Origin: Deltaproteobacteria bacterium HGW-Deltaproteobacteria-6
GTDB lineage: Bacteria; Desulfobacterota; Syntrophia; Syntrophales; Smithellaceae
Direction of reading: 5' to 3'
NCBI GenBank assembly: GCA_002840435.1
Contig: PHAT01000007.1
Location: 1-64,000, forward strand
Length of the DNA: 64,000 nucleotides
Under the pieces are notes generated by a model that had not been told where the DNA came from, did not search any database, and saw only the letters and a list, made by a program, of their open reading frames with translations. Below are positions 15,264 to 32,934 of this stretch, one piece after another. A program made the translations under genes and the position numbers. Position 1 is the stretch's first letter. Each line of letters opens with the position of its first letter.

Positions 15264-15279
15264 GTTTTATAATGGATAA

Positions 15280-15355
15280 GCGGGAGTAGCTCAGGGGCTA
15301 GAGCGTCAGCCTTCCAAGCTGAGGGTCGCGGGTTCGAATCCCGTTTCCCGCTCCA
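15280..15355 (+). tRNA. tRNA-Gly (anticodon TCC)
   Basis: Acceptor GCGGGAG with TTCCCGC (one G-T pair), anticodon stem TCAGC/GCTGA with loop CTTCCAA, T-arm GCGGG-TTCGAAT-CCCGT, encoded CCA. Confidence 0.96.
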
Positions 15356-15397
15356 GGTAAATATTTTTTGAGCGCCAGTTGAAAAGTTCAAAGTTGT

Positions 15398-15473
15398 GCC
15401 CACGTAGCTCAGTTGGTAGAGCACATCCTTGGTAAGGATGAGGTCACCAGTTCAATCCTGGTCGTGGGCTCCA
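15398..15473 (+). tRNA. tRNA-Thr (anticodon GGT)
   Basis: Acceptor GCCCACG/CGTGGGC, anticodon stem CATCC/GGATG with loop TTGGTAA, T-arm CCAG-TTCAATC-CTGG, encoded CCA. In many bacteria a tuf gene follows here; in this window rpmG follows directly. Confidence 0.96.
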
Positions 15474-15486
15474 GTTAAGGAGAATT

Positions 15487-15636
15487 ATGAGAAATAATAT
15501 CATTTTAGCTTGTACGGAATGCAAACAGAAAAATTATACAACGACAAAAAATAAGCGCACCATGCAAAACCGCCTGGAAATGAAAAAATATTGCAAGTTT
15601 TGTCGTGGGCACAAACTTCATAGGGAAACGAAGTAG
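15487..15636 (+). CDS. rpmG: Ribosomal protein bL33 (zinc type)
   Basis: A 49-aa L33 between two tRNA genes. Two CxxC pairs (CTEC and CKFC) mark the zinc-binding form. [19 protein letters not shown] is the conserved core. AAGGAG lies seven bases before ATG 15487. It is probably translated from the same transcript that is processed to give the flanking tRNAs. Confidence 0.93.
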   Translation: MRNNIILACTECKQKNYTTTKNKRTMQNRLEMKKYCKFCRGHKLHRETK

Positions 15637-15649
15637 ATAAAATTGAGAC

Positions 15650-15726
15650 AGGCCAGTAGCTCTAATGGATAGAGCGCCGGACTCCAAATCCGGATGCTGG
15701 GGGTTCAAGTCCCTCCTGGCCTGCCA
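15650..15726 (+). tRNA. tRNA-Trp (anticodon CCA)
   Basis: Acceptor AGGCCAG/CTGGCCT, anticodon stem CCGGA/TCCGG with loop CTCCAAA, T-arm GGGGG-TTCAAGT-CCCTC, discriminator G and encoded CCA. Lies 29 bases before secE, the usual order. Confidence 0.96.
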
Positions 15727-15755
15727 GTTTTTCCTGAAATAAAAGGGCTGGTGAT

Positions 15756-15959
15756 ATGGAAAGAATCAAGTTGCTCATGAATAAGGCAGTACAGTTTGTT
15801 TCCCAGGCGAAGGCTGAATTGAAAAAGGTTGCCTGGCCGACAAGGAAACAAACATTGGCCTCCACCGGTGTTGTCATGGTTATTGTTGCGGTTATGGCTC
15901 TTTATCTGGGAATTATTGACTTAATTCTCGCAAAACTAGTCAAGTTTATTTTAGGTTAA
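15756..15959 (+). CDS. secE: Preprotein translocase subunit SecE
   Basis: A 67-aa small-form SecE. An amphipathic N-terminal part with the conserved AKAELKKVAWPTRKQ is followed by one membrane helix (about 38-60). It forms the SecYEG channel with SecY, encoded 23 kb downstream. Four bases separate it from nusG. Confidence 0.95.
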   Translation: MERIKLLMNKAVQFVSQAKAELKKVAWPTRKQTLASTGVVMVIVAVMALYLGIIDLILAKLVKFILG

Positions 15960-15963
15960 CTTC

Positions 15964-16497
15964 ATGGCTTTTAAATGGTACGTCGTACATACTTATTCGG
16001 GATTTGAAAATAAGGTTAAGCTGAGTCTGCAGGAAAGAATTGAACTGGCCGGCAAGCAGGATTGTTTTTCCGATATTCTTATCCCGGAAGAAGATGTCGT
16101 GGAGCTGATTTCAGGAGAGAAGAAAACCTCCAAGCGCAAGTTTTTCCCGGGCTACATTCTGGTGCGCATGGAAATGAGCGATGAAAACTGGCATATCGTC
16201 AAAGACACGCCGAAAGTGACGGGTTTTATCGGCAGCAAGGATAAACCTTCACCGATTCCTGATAAAGATGTTGAAAATCTGAAGGTAAGAATCGACGAAG
16301 GGACGCTCAAACCAAAACCAAAATTCAAGTTCGATGTGGGCGATCATGTAAAAATTATCGATGGACCTTTCACTAATTTTGACGGTGTCATTGATGAAGT
16401 TCGACCGGAAAAGAGCAAGCTTCGGGTGATTGTCAGCATTTTCGGCCGTCCCACACCGGTGGAACTGGATTTCATCCAGGTCACCCAGGGACAGTAA
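15964..16497 (+). CDS. nusG: Transcription termination/antitermination protein NusG
   Basis: A 177-aa NusG. The N-terminal NGN domain ([15 protein letters not shown], then [10 protein letters not shown]) contacts RNA polymerase. The C-terminal KOW domain is [19 protein letters not shown] (residues 122-140), which binds Rho or S10. Standard length and place between secE and rplK. Confidence 0.97.
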   Translation: MAFKWYVVHTYSGFENKVKLSLQERIELAGKQDCFSDILIPEEDVVELISGEKKTSKRKFFPGYILVRMEMSDENWHIVKDTPKVTGFIGSKDKPSPIPDKDVENLKVRIDEGTLKPKPKFKFDVGDHVKIIDGPFTNFDGVIDEVRPEKSKLRVIVSIFGRPTPVELDFIQVTQGQ

Positions 16498-16559
16498 AGG
16501 GTAAATGGTTTCAAGGCGCAGGGTTAACGCCTAAATAAATTTTAGATCAGGTGATTGTT

Positions 16560-16985
16560 ATGGCAAAAAAAGTTATTGCGAATATTAAATTGCAGATTAA
16601 AGCGGGAAAGGCGACACCATCACCCCCGATCGGACCAGCGCTCGGACAGCACGGCGTTAACATCATGGAGTTTTGCAAGGCCTACAATGCTTTAACGCAG
16701 AGTCAGGAAGGCATGATTGTCCCCGTCGTCATTACGGTTTATGCGGACCGGTCATTTACATTTATCACCAAAACGCCGCCGGCTTCCGTATTGCTCAAAC
16801 AGGCGGCAAAAGTTGCCAAGGGAGCGGCTGATCCCAAAAGGGAAAAAGTGGGAGTAGTCACCGCCAAGCAGGTTCAGGAAATTGCTCAGTTGAAATTCAA
16901 TGATTTGAACGCCGTCAATATCGAAGGCGCGGTCAAGATTATTGCCGGTACGGCAAGGTCAATGGGAATTGAAATAGCAGGTTAA
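16560..16985 (+). CDS. rplK: Ribosomal protein uL11
   Basis: 141 aa, the standard L11 length when ATG 16560 is used; an in-frame GTG at 16551 would add three residues. The N-terminal proline-rich thiostrepton-binding region ([16 protein letters not shown]) and the RNA-binding C-domain ([17 protein letters not shown]) are intact. Part of the GTPase-associated centre. It lies 18 bases before rplA. Confidence 0.97.
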   Translation: MAKKVIANIKLQIKAGKATPSPPIGPALGQHGVNIMEFCKAYNALTQSQEGMIVPVVITVYADRSFTFITKTPPASVLLKQAAKVAKGAADPKREKVGVVTAKQVQEIAQLKFNDLNAVNIEGAVKIIAGTARSMGIEIAG

Positions 16986-17003
16986 TAAAGACGAGGTTTT
17001 ATC

Positions 17004-17705
17004 ATGTTAAGACGAGGCAAACGCATTTTAGCAGCGAAGGCTAAAGTTGAGCCGACGAAGCGTTATACGCTTAAAGAGGCTACGGAAATGATTGTATCAA
17101 TGGGTGGGGTCAAATTTGACGAGACGGTGGACGCCGCCGTTCGGTTAGGCGTCAACCCGGCTCATGCCGATCAGATGGTTCGCGGCAGTGTTGTTCTTCC
17201 CAATGGTTTGGGCAAAACGGTGCGCGTGCTGGTTTTCGCCAAGGGAGATAAGGAAAAAGAAGCGCTGGAAGCCGGGGCGGATTTAGTCGGCAGCGACGAA
17301 ATCATTGAAAAAATTAAAGGCGGCTGGTTGGACTTTGACCGCGTGATCGCCACTCCTGATATGATGGGTTCCGTGGGCAAAATTGCAAAAATTTTAGGTC
17401 CGCGCGGATTAATGCCCAATCCCAAAGTTGGAACGGTAACGTTTGATATCGCCAATGCCGTGAAAGAGCTTAAAGCCGGTAAAGTCGAATTCCGCGTGGA
17501 AAAAGCCGGCATCATTCATTCGCCGGTGGGCAAGCTTTCTTTTGGCGCTGAAAAATTAGGTGAAAACCTCAATGCGCTTCTGGAAATCATTATCAAATTG
17601 AAGCCTGCCTCCAGCAAAGGAACTTATATTAAGAGTATTGCGATATCCAGTACCATGGGCGCGGGTGTGCGGATTGATCCTCTGGATATTAAGAGCGCAA
17701 GTTAA
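17004..17705 (+). CDS. rplA: Ribosomal protein uL1
   Basis: A 233-aa L1, the L1-stalk protein that binds 23S rRNA. The conserved signature is near the centre ([14 protein letters not shown]). In many bacteria L1 also represses its own operon, but I did not find a clear L1 target before rplK. It is followed by the long leader of rplJ. Confidence 0.97.
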   Translation: MLRRGKRILAAKAKVEPTKRYTLKEATEMIVSMGGVKFDETVDAAVRLGVNPAHADQMVRGSVVLPNGLGKTVRVLVFAKGDKEKEALEAGADLVGSDEIIEKIKGGWLDFDRVIATPDMMGSVGKIAKILGPRGLMPNPKVGTVTFDIANAVKELKAGKVEFRVEKAGIIHSPVGKLSFGAEKLGENLNALLEIIIKLKPASSKGTYIKSIAISSTMGAGVRIDPLDIKSAS

Positions 17706-17714
17706 ATTGTAGGT

Positions 17715-17905
17715 GCGACTTCGCGGTGGGTGCTTCTTTCATAGAAAGCGACACCCCGCGTATGAGTAAAAGTAGTACAGGTCGAAGACAGCAGGTACGG
17801 AAGTTTAAACGGGAAATGGCCTGCCGAGACTCGTAAGTTGAAAGAATTACCGAATTTTTCGAGGTAATCATTTTTCTAGAAACGGGAATCGGCGGTGAAC
17901 GGATG
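17715..17905 (+). promoter_or_regulatory. Ribosomal protein L10 leader
   Basis: The 274-base gap between rplA and rplJ is highly structured. A GC-rich hairpin with arms CGCGG and CCGCG opens it (about 17721-17760). A branched region follows, containing CCTGCCGAGACTCG (17820-17833), which resembles the L10-binding core of known L10 leaders. A hairpin (17846-17868, ATTACC/GGTAAT) with five T after it could attenuate. Binding of L10-L12 here would limit rplJ-rplL translation. Confidence 0.7.
17846..17875 (+). terminator. Attenuator-like hairpin within the L10 leader
   Basis: ATTACC (17846-17851) pairs with GGTAAT (17863-17868), with a further CGAA/TTCG contact possible inside, and T17871-T17875 follow. 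It is weak in GC, so partial read-through into rplJ-rpoC is plausible. Confidence 0.4.
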
Positions 17906-17979
17906 GACCGTTTTCTATTCTGTATGTGGCTAGATTCTCCGGCCTCAAGTAAAAAATAATTTGAAAGGAGGCTGATATA

Positions 17980-18504
17980 TTGGATCGGAAAACGAAAGAA
18001 CAAATTGTATCCGAGCTTCAGGAGAAACTTAAGCAGGCCAAGCTGGGCGTTTTAACCAGTTTTAACGCGATGAACGTTTTAAAAATGGAAGCCCTGAGAA
18101 ACGCACTTCGTAAGAACGATGCCGAATTAAAAGTTGTCAAAAACACCCTTTTGGGTATTGCCTCGAAAGAGACTGACTTCCAGATTCTTTCGGACCATTT
18201 CAAATGGCCTGTTGCCGTTGTCTTGAGCTATAAAGACCCGGTGGCGCCGGCAAAAGCATTGATCGAGTTTGCCAAGAAGAATCCTGAATTGGAAATAAAA
18301 GTCGGTGTGCTTGACGGTAAGCTGTTAACGAAACAGGAACTGACTGCTTTAGCCGAATTACCCAGCAGAGAGGTTCTTCTGGGCAAACTGGTTTCTGTCA
18401 TGGCGGCGGTACCGACATCGTTTGTTACTGTTTTAAGCGGCGTTCCGAGAAGCTTTGTGCAAGTGCTCAATGCCTATTGTGACAAGAAAAAAACTTTAAA
18501 CTAA
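17980..18504 (+). CDS. rplJ: Ribosomal protein uL10
   Basis: A 174-aa L10, the base of the L7/L12 stalk. It uses TTG 17980 behind a strong GAAAGGAGG (17963-17971). Conserved blocks are [21 protein letters not shown] and [10 protein letters not shown]. The C-terminal helix that binds L12 dimers ends the protein. Regulated by the preceding leader. Confidence 0.96.
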   Translation: MDRKTKEQIVSELQEKLKQAKLGVLTSFNAMNVLKMEALRNALRKNDAELKVVKNTLLGIASKETDFQILSDHFKWPVAVVLSYKDPVAPAKALIEFAKKNPELEIKVGVLDGKLLTKQELTALAELPSREVLLGKLVSVMAAVPTSFVTVLSGVPRSFVQVLNAYCDKKKTLN

Positions 18505-18533
18505 AAAAATACAGACTAAAGAGGAATAGAAAA

Positions 18534-18920
18534 ATGGCTGATCAAATAACGAAGGAAGATGTCGTAAAATTTATTGAAAATATGACCGTGCTGGAGCTTT
18601 CCGCTCTGGTGAAAGAACTGGAAGAGAAGTTCGGTGTTTCCGCCGCCGCTCCCATGATGGCCGCCGTTGCAATGCCCGGCGCCGCACCTGCCGCCGCTGC
18701 TGAGGAACAGACAGAGTTCAATGCCATCCTGACCGGTTTCGGCGCAGAAAAAATTCAGGTCATCAAAGTGGTTCGCGCAATTACCGGACTGGGCTTGAAA
18801 GAAGCTAAAGATCTGGTGGAAGGTGTGCCCAAGGCGATTAAGGAAGGCGTTGCTAAAGACGAAGCTGCCGATATCAAGAAGAAAATTGAAGAAGTGGGCG
18901 GAACTGTCGAGATTAAATAA
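18534..18920 (+). CDS. rplL: Ribosomal protein bL12 (L7/L12)
   Basis: 128 aa. N-terminal dimerisation helices (5-35), an alanine-rich hinge (40-60, with a run AAPAAAAEE) and the factor-binding C-domain ([26 protein letters not shown] in outline). It recruits EF-Tu, EF-G and IF2 to the ribosome. 39 bases separate it from rpoB. Confidence 0.97.
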   Translation: MADQITKEDVVKFIENMTVLELSALVKELEEKFGVSAAAPMMAAVAMPGAAPAAAAEEQTEFNAILTGFGAEKIQVIKVVRAITGLGLKEAKDLVEGVPKAIKEGVAKDEAADIKKKIEEVGGTVEIK

Positions 18921-18959
18921 CCTGATCTCTCATTTTTTATTTTATTTTTTAAGGATGCT

Positions 18960-23075
<4,116 letters not shown>

Positions 23076-23120
23076 ACTTCCGAATTTCACAAAAGCTTTT
23101 AAATAGTAGGAGAATAATCT

Positions 23121-27212
<4,092 letters not shown>

Positions 27213-27234
27213 ATGAAAAAAAGGAAGAAATTGC

Positions 27235-27263
27235 TTGACAGAAGCAACTTGAATTGATAGTTA
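27235..27263 (+). promoter_or_regulatory. Possible promoter of the str operon
   Basis: TTGACA (27235-27240), 17 bases, TAGTTA (27258-27263), in the 103-base gap before rpsL. The -35 is perfect and the -10 fair. It would let rpsL-rpsG-tuf and downstream genes be transcribed independently of rpoBC. Confidence 0.45.
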
Positions 27264-27315
27264 CCGCAGATTTGCTGCTGCTTTCAAAAATGCAGTGAAA
27301 CGTTCCGGAGGAGAA

Positions 27316-27687
27316 ATGCCGACAATTAGTCAACTGGTTCGCAAAGGCAGAACCAAAATTAAAAGAAAAACAAACGCTCCGGCTTTAGCCGGTTCACCCC
27401 AGCGCCGCGGGGTGTGCGTGAGGGTTTATACGACAACACCCAAGAAGCCGAATTCGGCTTTGCGTAAAGTGGCCAGGGTTCGTCTAACCAGCGGCTATGA
27501 AGTATCATCGTATATTCCTGGTATTGGACACAATTTGCAGGAACACTCGGTTGTGCTGGTCCGCGGCGGCAGAGTAAAAGATTTGCCCGGTGTAAGATAT
27601 CATATCGTCAGAGGCACTCTGGATGCTGTTGGTGTTGCCGACCGTAAAAAGAGTCGATCAAAATACGGCGCTAAAAAGCCTAGTTAA
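27316..27687 (+). CDS. rpsL: Ribosomal protein uS12
   Basis: 123 aa from ATG 27316, behind [19 protein letters not shown] is the universal start; the in-frame GTG at 27295 is rejected. The decoding-centre loops [15 protein letters not shown] and [11 protein letters not shown] are wild type at the lysines tied to streptomycin sensitivity. Confidence 0.97.
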   Translation: MPTISQLVRKGRTKIKRKTNAPALAGSPQRRGVCVRVYTTTPKKPNSALRKVARVRLTSGYEVSSYIPGIGHNLQEHSVVLVRGGRVKDLPGVRYHIVRGTLDAVGVADRKKSRSKYGAKKPS

Positions 27688-27702
27688 ACGAAGGACAGGA
27701 AA

Positions 27703-28173
27703 ATGCCTAGAAGACGCGAAGTTGAAAAAAGGGATATTTTACCAGATCCCAAGTATAACAATAAACTGGTTGCTAAGTTCGTGAACTCTTTGCTCAAAAG
27801 AGGGAAGAAGAGTGTTGCGGAAAGTATTCTGTACGGCGCTTTTGACATTATTGAAAAGAAGGTCAAAGAGCAGCCTGTTGAATTTTTTGAAAAGGCCGTC
27901 AATAATGTGAAACCGGTCATTGAAGTAAAATCACGACGGGTGGGCGGTTCAACCTACCAGGTTCCGACGGAAGTTGTACCCGCAAGGCGTACCGCTTTAG
28001 CTATCCGCTGGCTGATCTCCAACGCTCAGGAGCGCACCGAAAAAACCATGCGTGAAAAGCTGGCTGCTGAACTGATGGATGCGGCAAACAATCGCGGCGG
28101 CGCAATTAAAAAAAGAGAAGCTGTGCATAAAATGGCGGAGGCCAATAAAGCCTTCGCGCACTATAAATTTTAA
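27703..28173 (+). CDS. rpsG: Ribosomal protein uS7
   Basis: A 156-aa S7, organiser of the 30S head. [18 protein letters not shown] and [10 protein letters not shown]-like [12 protein letters not shown] motifs are present. In most bacteria fusA follows; here tuf follows after 60 bases. Confidence 0.97.
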   Translation: MPRRREVEKRDILPDPKYNNKLVAKFVNSLLKRGKKSVAESILYGAFDIIEKKVKEQPVEFFEKAVNNVKPVIEVKSRRVGGSTYQVPTEVVPARRTALAIRWLISNAQERTEKTMREKLAAELMDAANNRGGAIKKREAVHKMAEANKAFAHYKF

Positions 28174-28233
28174 AAGAACTGTTAATTAAACGACAAGGAA
28201 AACAACCATTCAAAGTTAAGGAGGAAAGGTGAG

Positions 28234-29427
28234 ATGGCAAAGAAAAAATTTGAAAGGACTAAGCCGCATTTAAATATAGGAACAATCGGTCACGTGGATC
28301 ATGGCAAGACCACATTAACGGCCGCAATTACCAAATATCTGGCGAAAAAGGGTTTTGCGGAATTCCGGGCTTTTGATTCTATCGATAATGCCCCGGAAGA
28401 AAAGGAACGCGGCGTTACGATCAATATTTCTCACGTGGAATATGAGACGGAAACAAGACATTACGCTCACGTGGACTGCCCGGGTCACGCCGACTATATC
28501 AAAAACATGATTTCCGGCGCCGCTCACATGGATGGAACGATTCTCGTTGTGGCCGCCTCCGATGGTCCGATGCCTCAAACCCGCGAGCATATCCTCCTTG
28601 CCCGCCAGGTGCAGGTTCCTTACGTTGTCGTTTTCCTTAATAAAGTTGATCTGGTTGATGATCCCGAGCTCTTGGATCTTGTCGAACTCGAATTAAGAGA
28701 GCTTTTAACCCAGTATGAATTCCCCGGTGACGATATTCCCATCATCCGCGGTTCGGCGCTGAAGGCGTTGGAAGCCGAGGATACCAATTCTCCCGATGTG
28801 AAATGCATTGAGGAGTTGATGAATGCTGTTGACACCTATATTCCCCAGCCGAAACGTGATACCGATAAACCTTTCCTGATGCCGGTTGGTGATGTTTTCA
28901 CCATTTCCGGTCGTGGCACCGTTGTAACAGGCAGAGTGGATCGCGGTATCGTTAAAGTTGGCGAAGAAGTTGAAATAATTGGAATTCGCCCCACAATCAA
29001 AACGGTTGTTACCGGTGTTGAAATGTTCCGCAAAACCCTTGATGAAGGCCGTGCGGGCGACGATGTCGGTTTGTTGATTCGCGGTATTAAACGTGAAGAA
29101 GTGGAAAGAGGCCAGGTTGTCGCTAAGCCCGGTTCGATTACCCCCCATACCAAATTCGAAGCGGCGGTTTACGTACTGACCAAAGAAGAAGGCGGTCGTC
29201 ATACACCTTTCTTCTCCGGTTATCGTCCGCAGTTTTATTTCCGGACAACGGACGTGACGGGAGTTGCGACACTTCCCGAGGGTGTAGAGATGGTTATGCC
29301 CGGTGATAACGTCAAAATGAATATTGAATTAATTATGCCCATCGCCATGGAAGAGCAATTAAGATTCGCCATTCGCGAAGGCGGTAGAACAGTGGGTGCT
29401 GGTGTCGTAAGCAAAGTTATTGAATAG
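28234..29427 (+). CDS. tuf: Elongation factor Tu
   Basis: A 397-aa EF-Tu that delivers aminoacyl-tRNA to the ribosome. GTPase motifs: GHVDHGKTT (P-loop, 18-26), switch I with [14 protein letters not shown] and NKVD. Domains 2 and 3 are complete, ending [12 protein letters not shown] strong AAGGAGGAAAGG ribosome site precedes ATG. It is the only tuf copy in the window. Confidence 0.98.
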   Translation: MAKKKFERTKPHLNIGTIGHVDHGKTTLTAAITKYLAKKGFAEFRAFDSIDNAPEEKERGVTINISHVEYETETRHYAHVDCPGHADYIKNMISGAAHMDGTILVVAASDGPMPQTREHILLARQVQVPYVVVFLNKVDLVDDPELLDLVELELRELLTQYEFPGDDIPIIRGSALKALEAEDTNSPDVKCIEELMNAVDTYIPQPKRDTDKPFLMPVGDVFTISGRGTVVTGRVDRGIVKVGEEVEIIGIRPTIKTVVTGVEMFRKTLDEGRAGDDVGLLIRGIKREEVERGQVVAKPGSITPHTKFEAAVYVLTKEEGGRHTPFFSGYRPQFYFRTTDVTGVATLPEGVEMVMPGDNVKMNIELIMPIAMEEQLRFAIREGGRTVGAGVVSKVIE

Positions 29428-29452
29428 AAACTGGAAATAGGTTATCCGATCA

Positions 29453-29761
29453 ATGAAAGAACAAAAGATAAGAATTCGTCTCAAAGCTTACGATTATAAA
29501 CTGCTGGATCGTTCTGTTGAAGAAATAGTGGAGACTGCAAAAAGGACCGGTGCACGTGTCGCCGGTCCTATACCGCTTCCTACGGAAATCAATAAATACT
29601 GTGTCAATCGTTCGCCGCACGTGGATAAGAAATCCCGGGAACAATTCGAAATTCGCACACACAAAAGATTGATTGATATTGTTGAGCCGACGCAAGCCAC
29701 CGTGGATGCATTAATGAAGCTGGATCTATCGGCGGGAGTGGATGTCGAAATAAAAGCGTAG
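29453..29761 (+). CDS. rpsJ: Ribosomal protein uS10
   Basis: A 102-aa S10 that also partners NusB/NusG in antitermination. Conserved PIPLPTEI and the loop [19 protein letters not shown] (residues 44-62). First gene of the S10 block, only 25 bases after tuf, so it is probably cotranscribed with tuf rather than preceded by its own leader. Confidence 0.97.
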   Translation: MKEQKIRIRLKAYDYKLLDRSVEEIVETAKRTGARVAGPIPLPTEINKYCVNRSPHVDKKSREQFEIRTHKRLIDIVEPTQATVDALMKLDLSAGVDVEIKA

Positions 29762-29778
29762 GCGTTGAGTAACGGCGG

Positions 29779-29809
29779 TGGAAAATGGTCAACAGGTTGC
29801 CATTTTCCA
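29779..29809. promoter_or_regulatory. Hairpin between rpsJ and rplC
   Basis: A perfect 10-bp stem, TGGAAAATGG (29779-29788) with CCATTTTCCA (29800-29809) and an 11-base loop. No T-tract follows, so it is not an ordinary terminator. It may be a processing or protein-binding site inside the S10 transcript. Confidence 0.5.
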
Positions 29810-29854
29810 GAATGTTGAATATCGTGGCTTTATTTATATAAAAGTTGGATGATG

Positions 29855-30487
29855 ATGAACAAGGGAATCATTGGAAAAAAATTGGGGATGACGCAGGTAT
29901 TTGCTGAGGATGGCGCTGCTGTCGGTGTAACGGCCATCGAGGTTGAACCGTCGGTCGTTGTTCAGGTGAAGACGAAAGAGAAGGATGGCTATGATGCCAT
30001 TCAAATCGGATATGGCCGCGTAAAACAGAAGAATGTTACGAAACCGCTTCAGGGTCATTTTAACAAGGCAGACAAGGGGTTTTTCAGGATCCTGAAAGAA
30101 TTTCCCGGAGAAGCAGGAAAATATGAAATCGGACAGGAAATTACCTCCGATATTTTCCAATCAGGTGACTATGTTGATGTGGCGGGAACAACAAAAGGCA
30201 AAGGTTTCCAGGGTGTTGTTAAGAGGCACGGTTTCGGTGGCGGCCGGGAAACTCACGGGTCTATGCATCACCGGGCTCCGGGTTCCATTGGCGCCAGTGC
30301 TGATCCGGCTCGTGTCTTTAAAGGAACGAAAATGGGCGGTCACATGGGCGATGTCCGAAAGACTGTTCAAAACATTCAGATCTGGCAAGTGCGTCCTGAT
30401 AGAAATTTATTGTTGTTAAAAGGTTCCATTCCCGGCGGGAAAAACGGCTATGTCATTATTAAACAAGCCAGGAAAAAAAGTGCGTAA
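29855..30487 (+). CDS. rplC: Ribosomal protein uL3
   Basis: 210 aa from ATG 29855, giving MNKGIIGKKLGMTQVF. Three ATGs occur in tandem (29849, 29852, 29855); only the last is well spaced from the upstream GGA. The peptidyl-transferase loop region GSMHHRAPGSIGASADPARV is conserved. Confidence 0.95.
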   Translation: MNKGIIGKKLGMTQVFAEDGAAVGVTAIEVEPSVVVQVKTKEKDGYDAIQIGYGRVKQKNVTKPLQGHFNKADKGFFRILKEFPGEAGKYEIGQEITSDIFQSGDYVDVAGTTKGKGFQGVVKRHGFGGGRETHGSMHHRAPGSIGASADPARVFKGTKMGGHMGDVRKTVQNIQIWQVRPDRNLLLLKGSIPGGKNGYVIIKQARKKSA

Positions 30488-30505
30488 ATCAGTGGAGTTA
30501 TAAAC

Positions 30506-31129
30506 ATGGCAGTCGCAGATGTTTTTGATATTGAAAAGAAGAAGGTTGCACAGGTTGAATTGAGCGACGCGGTATTTGGCGCTGAAGTCAATGAAGCAAC
30601 GATCCATGATGTTGTCAAGATGCAGCTGGCATCACGCCGGTCTGGAACATCTGCAACCAAGGGAAGAAGCGATGTAAGTGGCGGCGGGAAAAAACCCTGG
30701 CGTCAAAAAGGAACCGGCCGCGCCCGTTCGGGAACATCGCGTTCACCGATCTGGAGAGGCGGCGGTATTGTTTTTGGTCCTCAACCGCGCGATTATTCTT
30801 ACAGCGTCCCAAAAAAAGTTCGTAAAAATGCGCTGATCTCAGCGCTGAGTATGAAACTAAAAGAAGAAAAGATGACGATCCTTCGGGATTTCCCGATGGA
30901 AAAGATCAGCACCAAAGCTTTTCAGAAAGTTGTAGAACTTTTCGGTCTGAAAAAAGCGCTTTTTGTGATTGAACAGGACAACGTTGTTTTGATGAGATCA
31001 TCAAGAAATATCAAGAGTGTAAAAATGATTCGGTCGGAAGGCCTCAATGTTTATGATCTGTTGAAGTATGAGCATCTGGTCCTTCTTGAACCCTCTATAA
31101 AAAAGATTGAGGGGGCATTGCTGGCATAA
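30506..31129 (+). CDS. rplD: Ribosomal protein uL4
   Basis: A 207-aa L4 with the long exit-tunnel loop (residues 45-95, KPWRQKGTGRARSGTSRSP and GGGIVFGPQPRDY). In E. coli L4 represses the S10 operon. The last base is shared with the rplW start (TAATG). Confidence 0.96.
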   Translation: MAVADVFDIEKKKVAQVELSDAVFGAEVNEATIHDVVKMQLASRRSGTSATKGRSDVSGGGKKPWRQKGTGRARSGTSRSPIWRGGGIVFGPQPRDYSYSVPKKVRKNALISALSMKLKEEKMTILRDFPMEKISTKAFQKVVELFGLKKALFVIEQDNVVLMRSSRNIKSVKMIRSEGLNVYDLLKYEHLVLLEPSIKKIEGALLA

Positions 31130-31416
31130 TGGAACTTCATCAGATTATTAAAAAAATATTAATTACGGAAAAGAGTAACATTGACCGCGAAGTCGCCAAT
31201 AAATATTACTTTGAAGTCGATCGAAGGGCCAACAAAGTTGAAATTGCTAACGCGGTGGAAAAGTTATTTAAAGTAAAAACTACGGAAGTCCGTGTCCTTC
31301 ACGTTTTGGGAAAAAAGAAGCGAATGGGCAAAGTCATGGGTCAGAAGAGCTCCTGGAAGAAAGCGATTGTGACGTTAGCTGAAGGCAACCGTATTGAAGT
31401 CGCCGAAGGCGTATAG
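31129..31416 (+). CDS. rplW: Ribosomal protein uL23
   Basis: 95 aa. L23 lines the tunnel exit and docks trigger factor and SRP. Conserved start HQIIKKILITEKS, then KYYFEVDRRANKVEI and the C-terminal KKAIVTLAEG. Overlaps the rplD stop by one base. Confidence 0.95.
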   Translation: MELHQIIKKILITEKSNIDREVANKYYFEVDRRANKVEIANAVEKLFKVKTTEVRVLHVLGKKKRMGKVMGQKSSWKKAIVTLAEGNRIEVAEGV

Positions 31417-31437
31417 AACGAGTTAAGGATTAAGCAA

Positions 31438-32259
31438 ATGGGAATTATCAAGTACAAACCGACATCACCCGGCAGAAGATTTCAGAGTGTTTCTGATTTT
31501 GCGGAGATTACCTCAACGGAGCCGGTTAAGAGCCTTTTAAAGCCGATCAAGAGAACCGGTGGCCGCAACAGTTATGGCCGGGTAACGGCGCGTTATATTG
31601 GCGGTGGCCACAAACGCAGATACCGGATCATTGATTTCTGCCGTAATAAAACGGACATTCCGGCAAAGGTGGCGACCATTGAATATGATCCGAACCGGTC
31701 GGCAAGAATTGCGTTGCTCAACTATCGCGACGGCGAAAAAAGATATATTGTAGCCCCTGCGCAAATCAATGTCGGCGATGTTCTGGTCAGCGGAGCAAAG
31801 GCGGATATTAAACCGGGCAATGCTATTCCCCTGAAGAATATACCATTGGGTTCCCTGATTCATAATGTGGAATTAAAAGTCGGCCGTGGCGGGCAATTGA
31901 TTCGCTCGGCAGGCGCTTATGGCCAGTTGATGGCTAAAGAAGGTTCTTATGCGCAAGTGCGGCTGCCGTCCGGTGAAGTCCGCAGGGTATTTATCGATTG
32001 TATGGCAACGATTGGTCAGGTTGGCAACAACGACCATGAAAACATCAGTATCGGTAAAGCGGGTAGGACCAGATGGCTGGGCAAGACGCCGCACGTAAGA
32101 GGTGTTGTGATGAATCCCGTGGATCATCCGATGGGCGGCGGTGAAGGAAAATCATCCGGTGGCCGTCATCCGTGCACGCCATGGGGGGTTCCGACCAAGG
32201 GACATAAAACGAGAAAAAACAAGAGAACTGATAAATATATCGTGAAGAGAAGAGGTTAA
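31438..32259 (+). CDS. rplB: Ribosomal protein uL2
   Basis: 273 aa, standard length. The C-terminal peptidyl-transferase-associated region [18 protein letters not shown]...[10 protein letters not shown] includes the essential histidine of the family. N-terminal [20 protein letters not shown] is also intact. Confidence 0.97.
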   Translation: MGIIKYKPTSPGRRFQSVSDFAEITSTEPVKSLLKPIKRTGGRNSYGRVTARYIGGGHKRRYRIIDFCRNKTDIPAKVATIEYDPNRSARIALLNYRDGEKRYIVAPAQINVGDVLVSGAKADIKPGNAIPLKNIPLGSLIHNVELKVGRGGQLIRSAGAYGQLMAKEGSYAQVRLPSGEVRRVFIDCMATIGQVGNNDHENISIGKAGRTRWLGKTPHVRGVVMNPVDHPMGGGEGKSSGGRHPCTPWGVPTKGHKTRKNKRTDKYIVKRRG

Positions 32260-32265
32260 TAAGAC

Positions 32266-32547
32266 GTGGCTCGTTCGATCAAAAAAGGTCCTTATATTGA
32301 AGAAAGTTTGCTGGCCAAGGTGAGAAAAATGGAGGCCGAGAGCAGCAAGAATGTAATTAAGACTTGGTCGCGGCGTTCAACCATAACACCGGAATTAATC
32401 GGTTACACGTTTGCCGTGCATAACGGAAAAAAATTCATTCCGGTTTATGTGACGGAGAATATGGTGGGGCATAAAATGGGCGAATTCGCACCGACAAGAA
32501 CTTTTTATTCCCATTCCGGTGATCGGAAAACAAAGGTTAAAAAGTAA
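32266..32547 (+). CDS. rpsS: Ribosomal protein uS19
   Basis: 93 aa from GTG 32266. [15 protein letters not shown] at the start and [18 protein letters not shown] near the end are diagnostic. It binds the 30S head with S13. Confidence 0.96.
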   Translation: MARSIKKGPYIEESLLAKVRKMEAESSKNVIKTWSRRSTITPELIGYTFAVHNGKKFIPVYVTENMVGHKMGEFAPTRTFYSHSGDRKTKVKK

Positions 32548-32587
32548 CAATTGACGCGAAATCGGTCAGGTATGGAGTTGAAAAGAT

Positions 32588-32920
32588 ATGGAAGCAAAAG
32601 CAGTTGCAAAATATATTCGGATGTCGCCGCAGAAAGTCAGATTGGTTGTTGATCTGGTTCGGGGCAAGAAGGTGCAGGATGCGCGCAATATTCTGCTTTT
32701 TACCAGGAAGTATTCAGCGGGTATTGTTGCCAAGGTGTTGAAGTCAGCTGTTGCCAATGCCGCCCAGAATCCTAATATTGACGAAAACACGCTTTACGTT
32801 AAGGAAATATTTGTGGACCAGGGACCATCGTTAAAAAGATGGCGGGCCAGAGCGCAAGGTCGCGCGGCGGGAATCAAGAAGAGAATGTCACACATCACCG
32901 TTGTAGTGGATGAAAAGTAA
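32588..32920 (+). CDS. rplV: Ribosomal protein uL22
   Basis: 110 aa. Conserved [17 protein letters not shown] and the tunnel hairpin end [18 protein letters not shown], the region contacted by macrolides. 40 bases after rpsS. Confidence 0.96.
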   Translation: MEAKAVAKYIRMSPQKVRLVVDLVRGKKVQDARNILLFTRKYSAGIVAKVLKSAVANAAQNPNIDENTLYVKEIFVDQGPSLKRWRARAQGRAAGIKKRMSHITVVVDEK

Positions 32921-32934
32921 GAGGAGGAACGATA

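Noticed and set aside
15050-15424. ORFs through the tRNA cluster on both strands
   Set aside because: They read through mature tRNA sequences.
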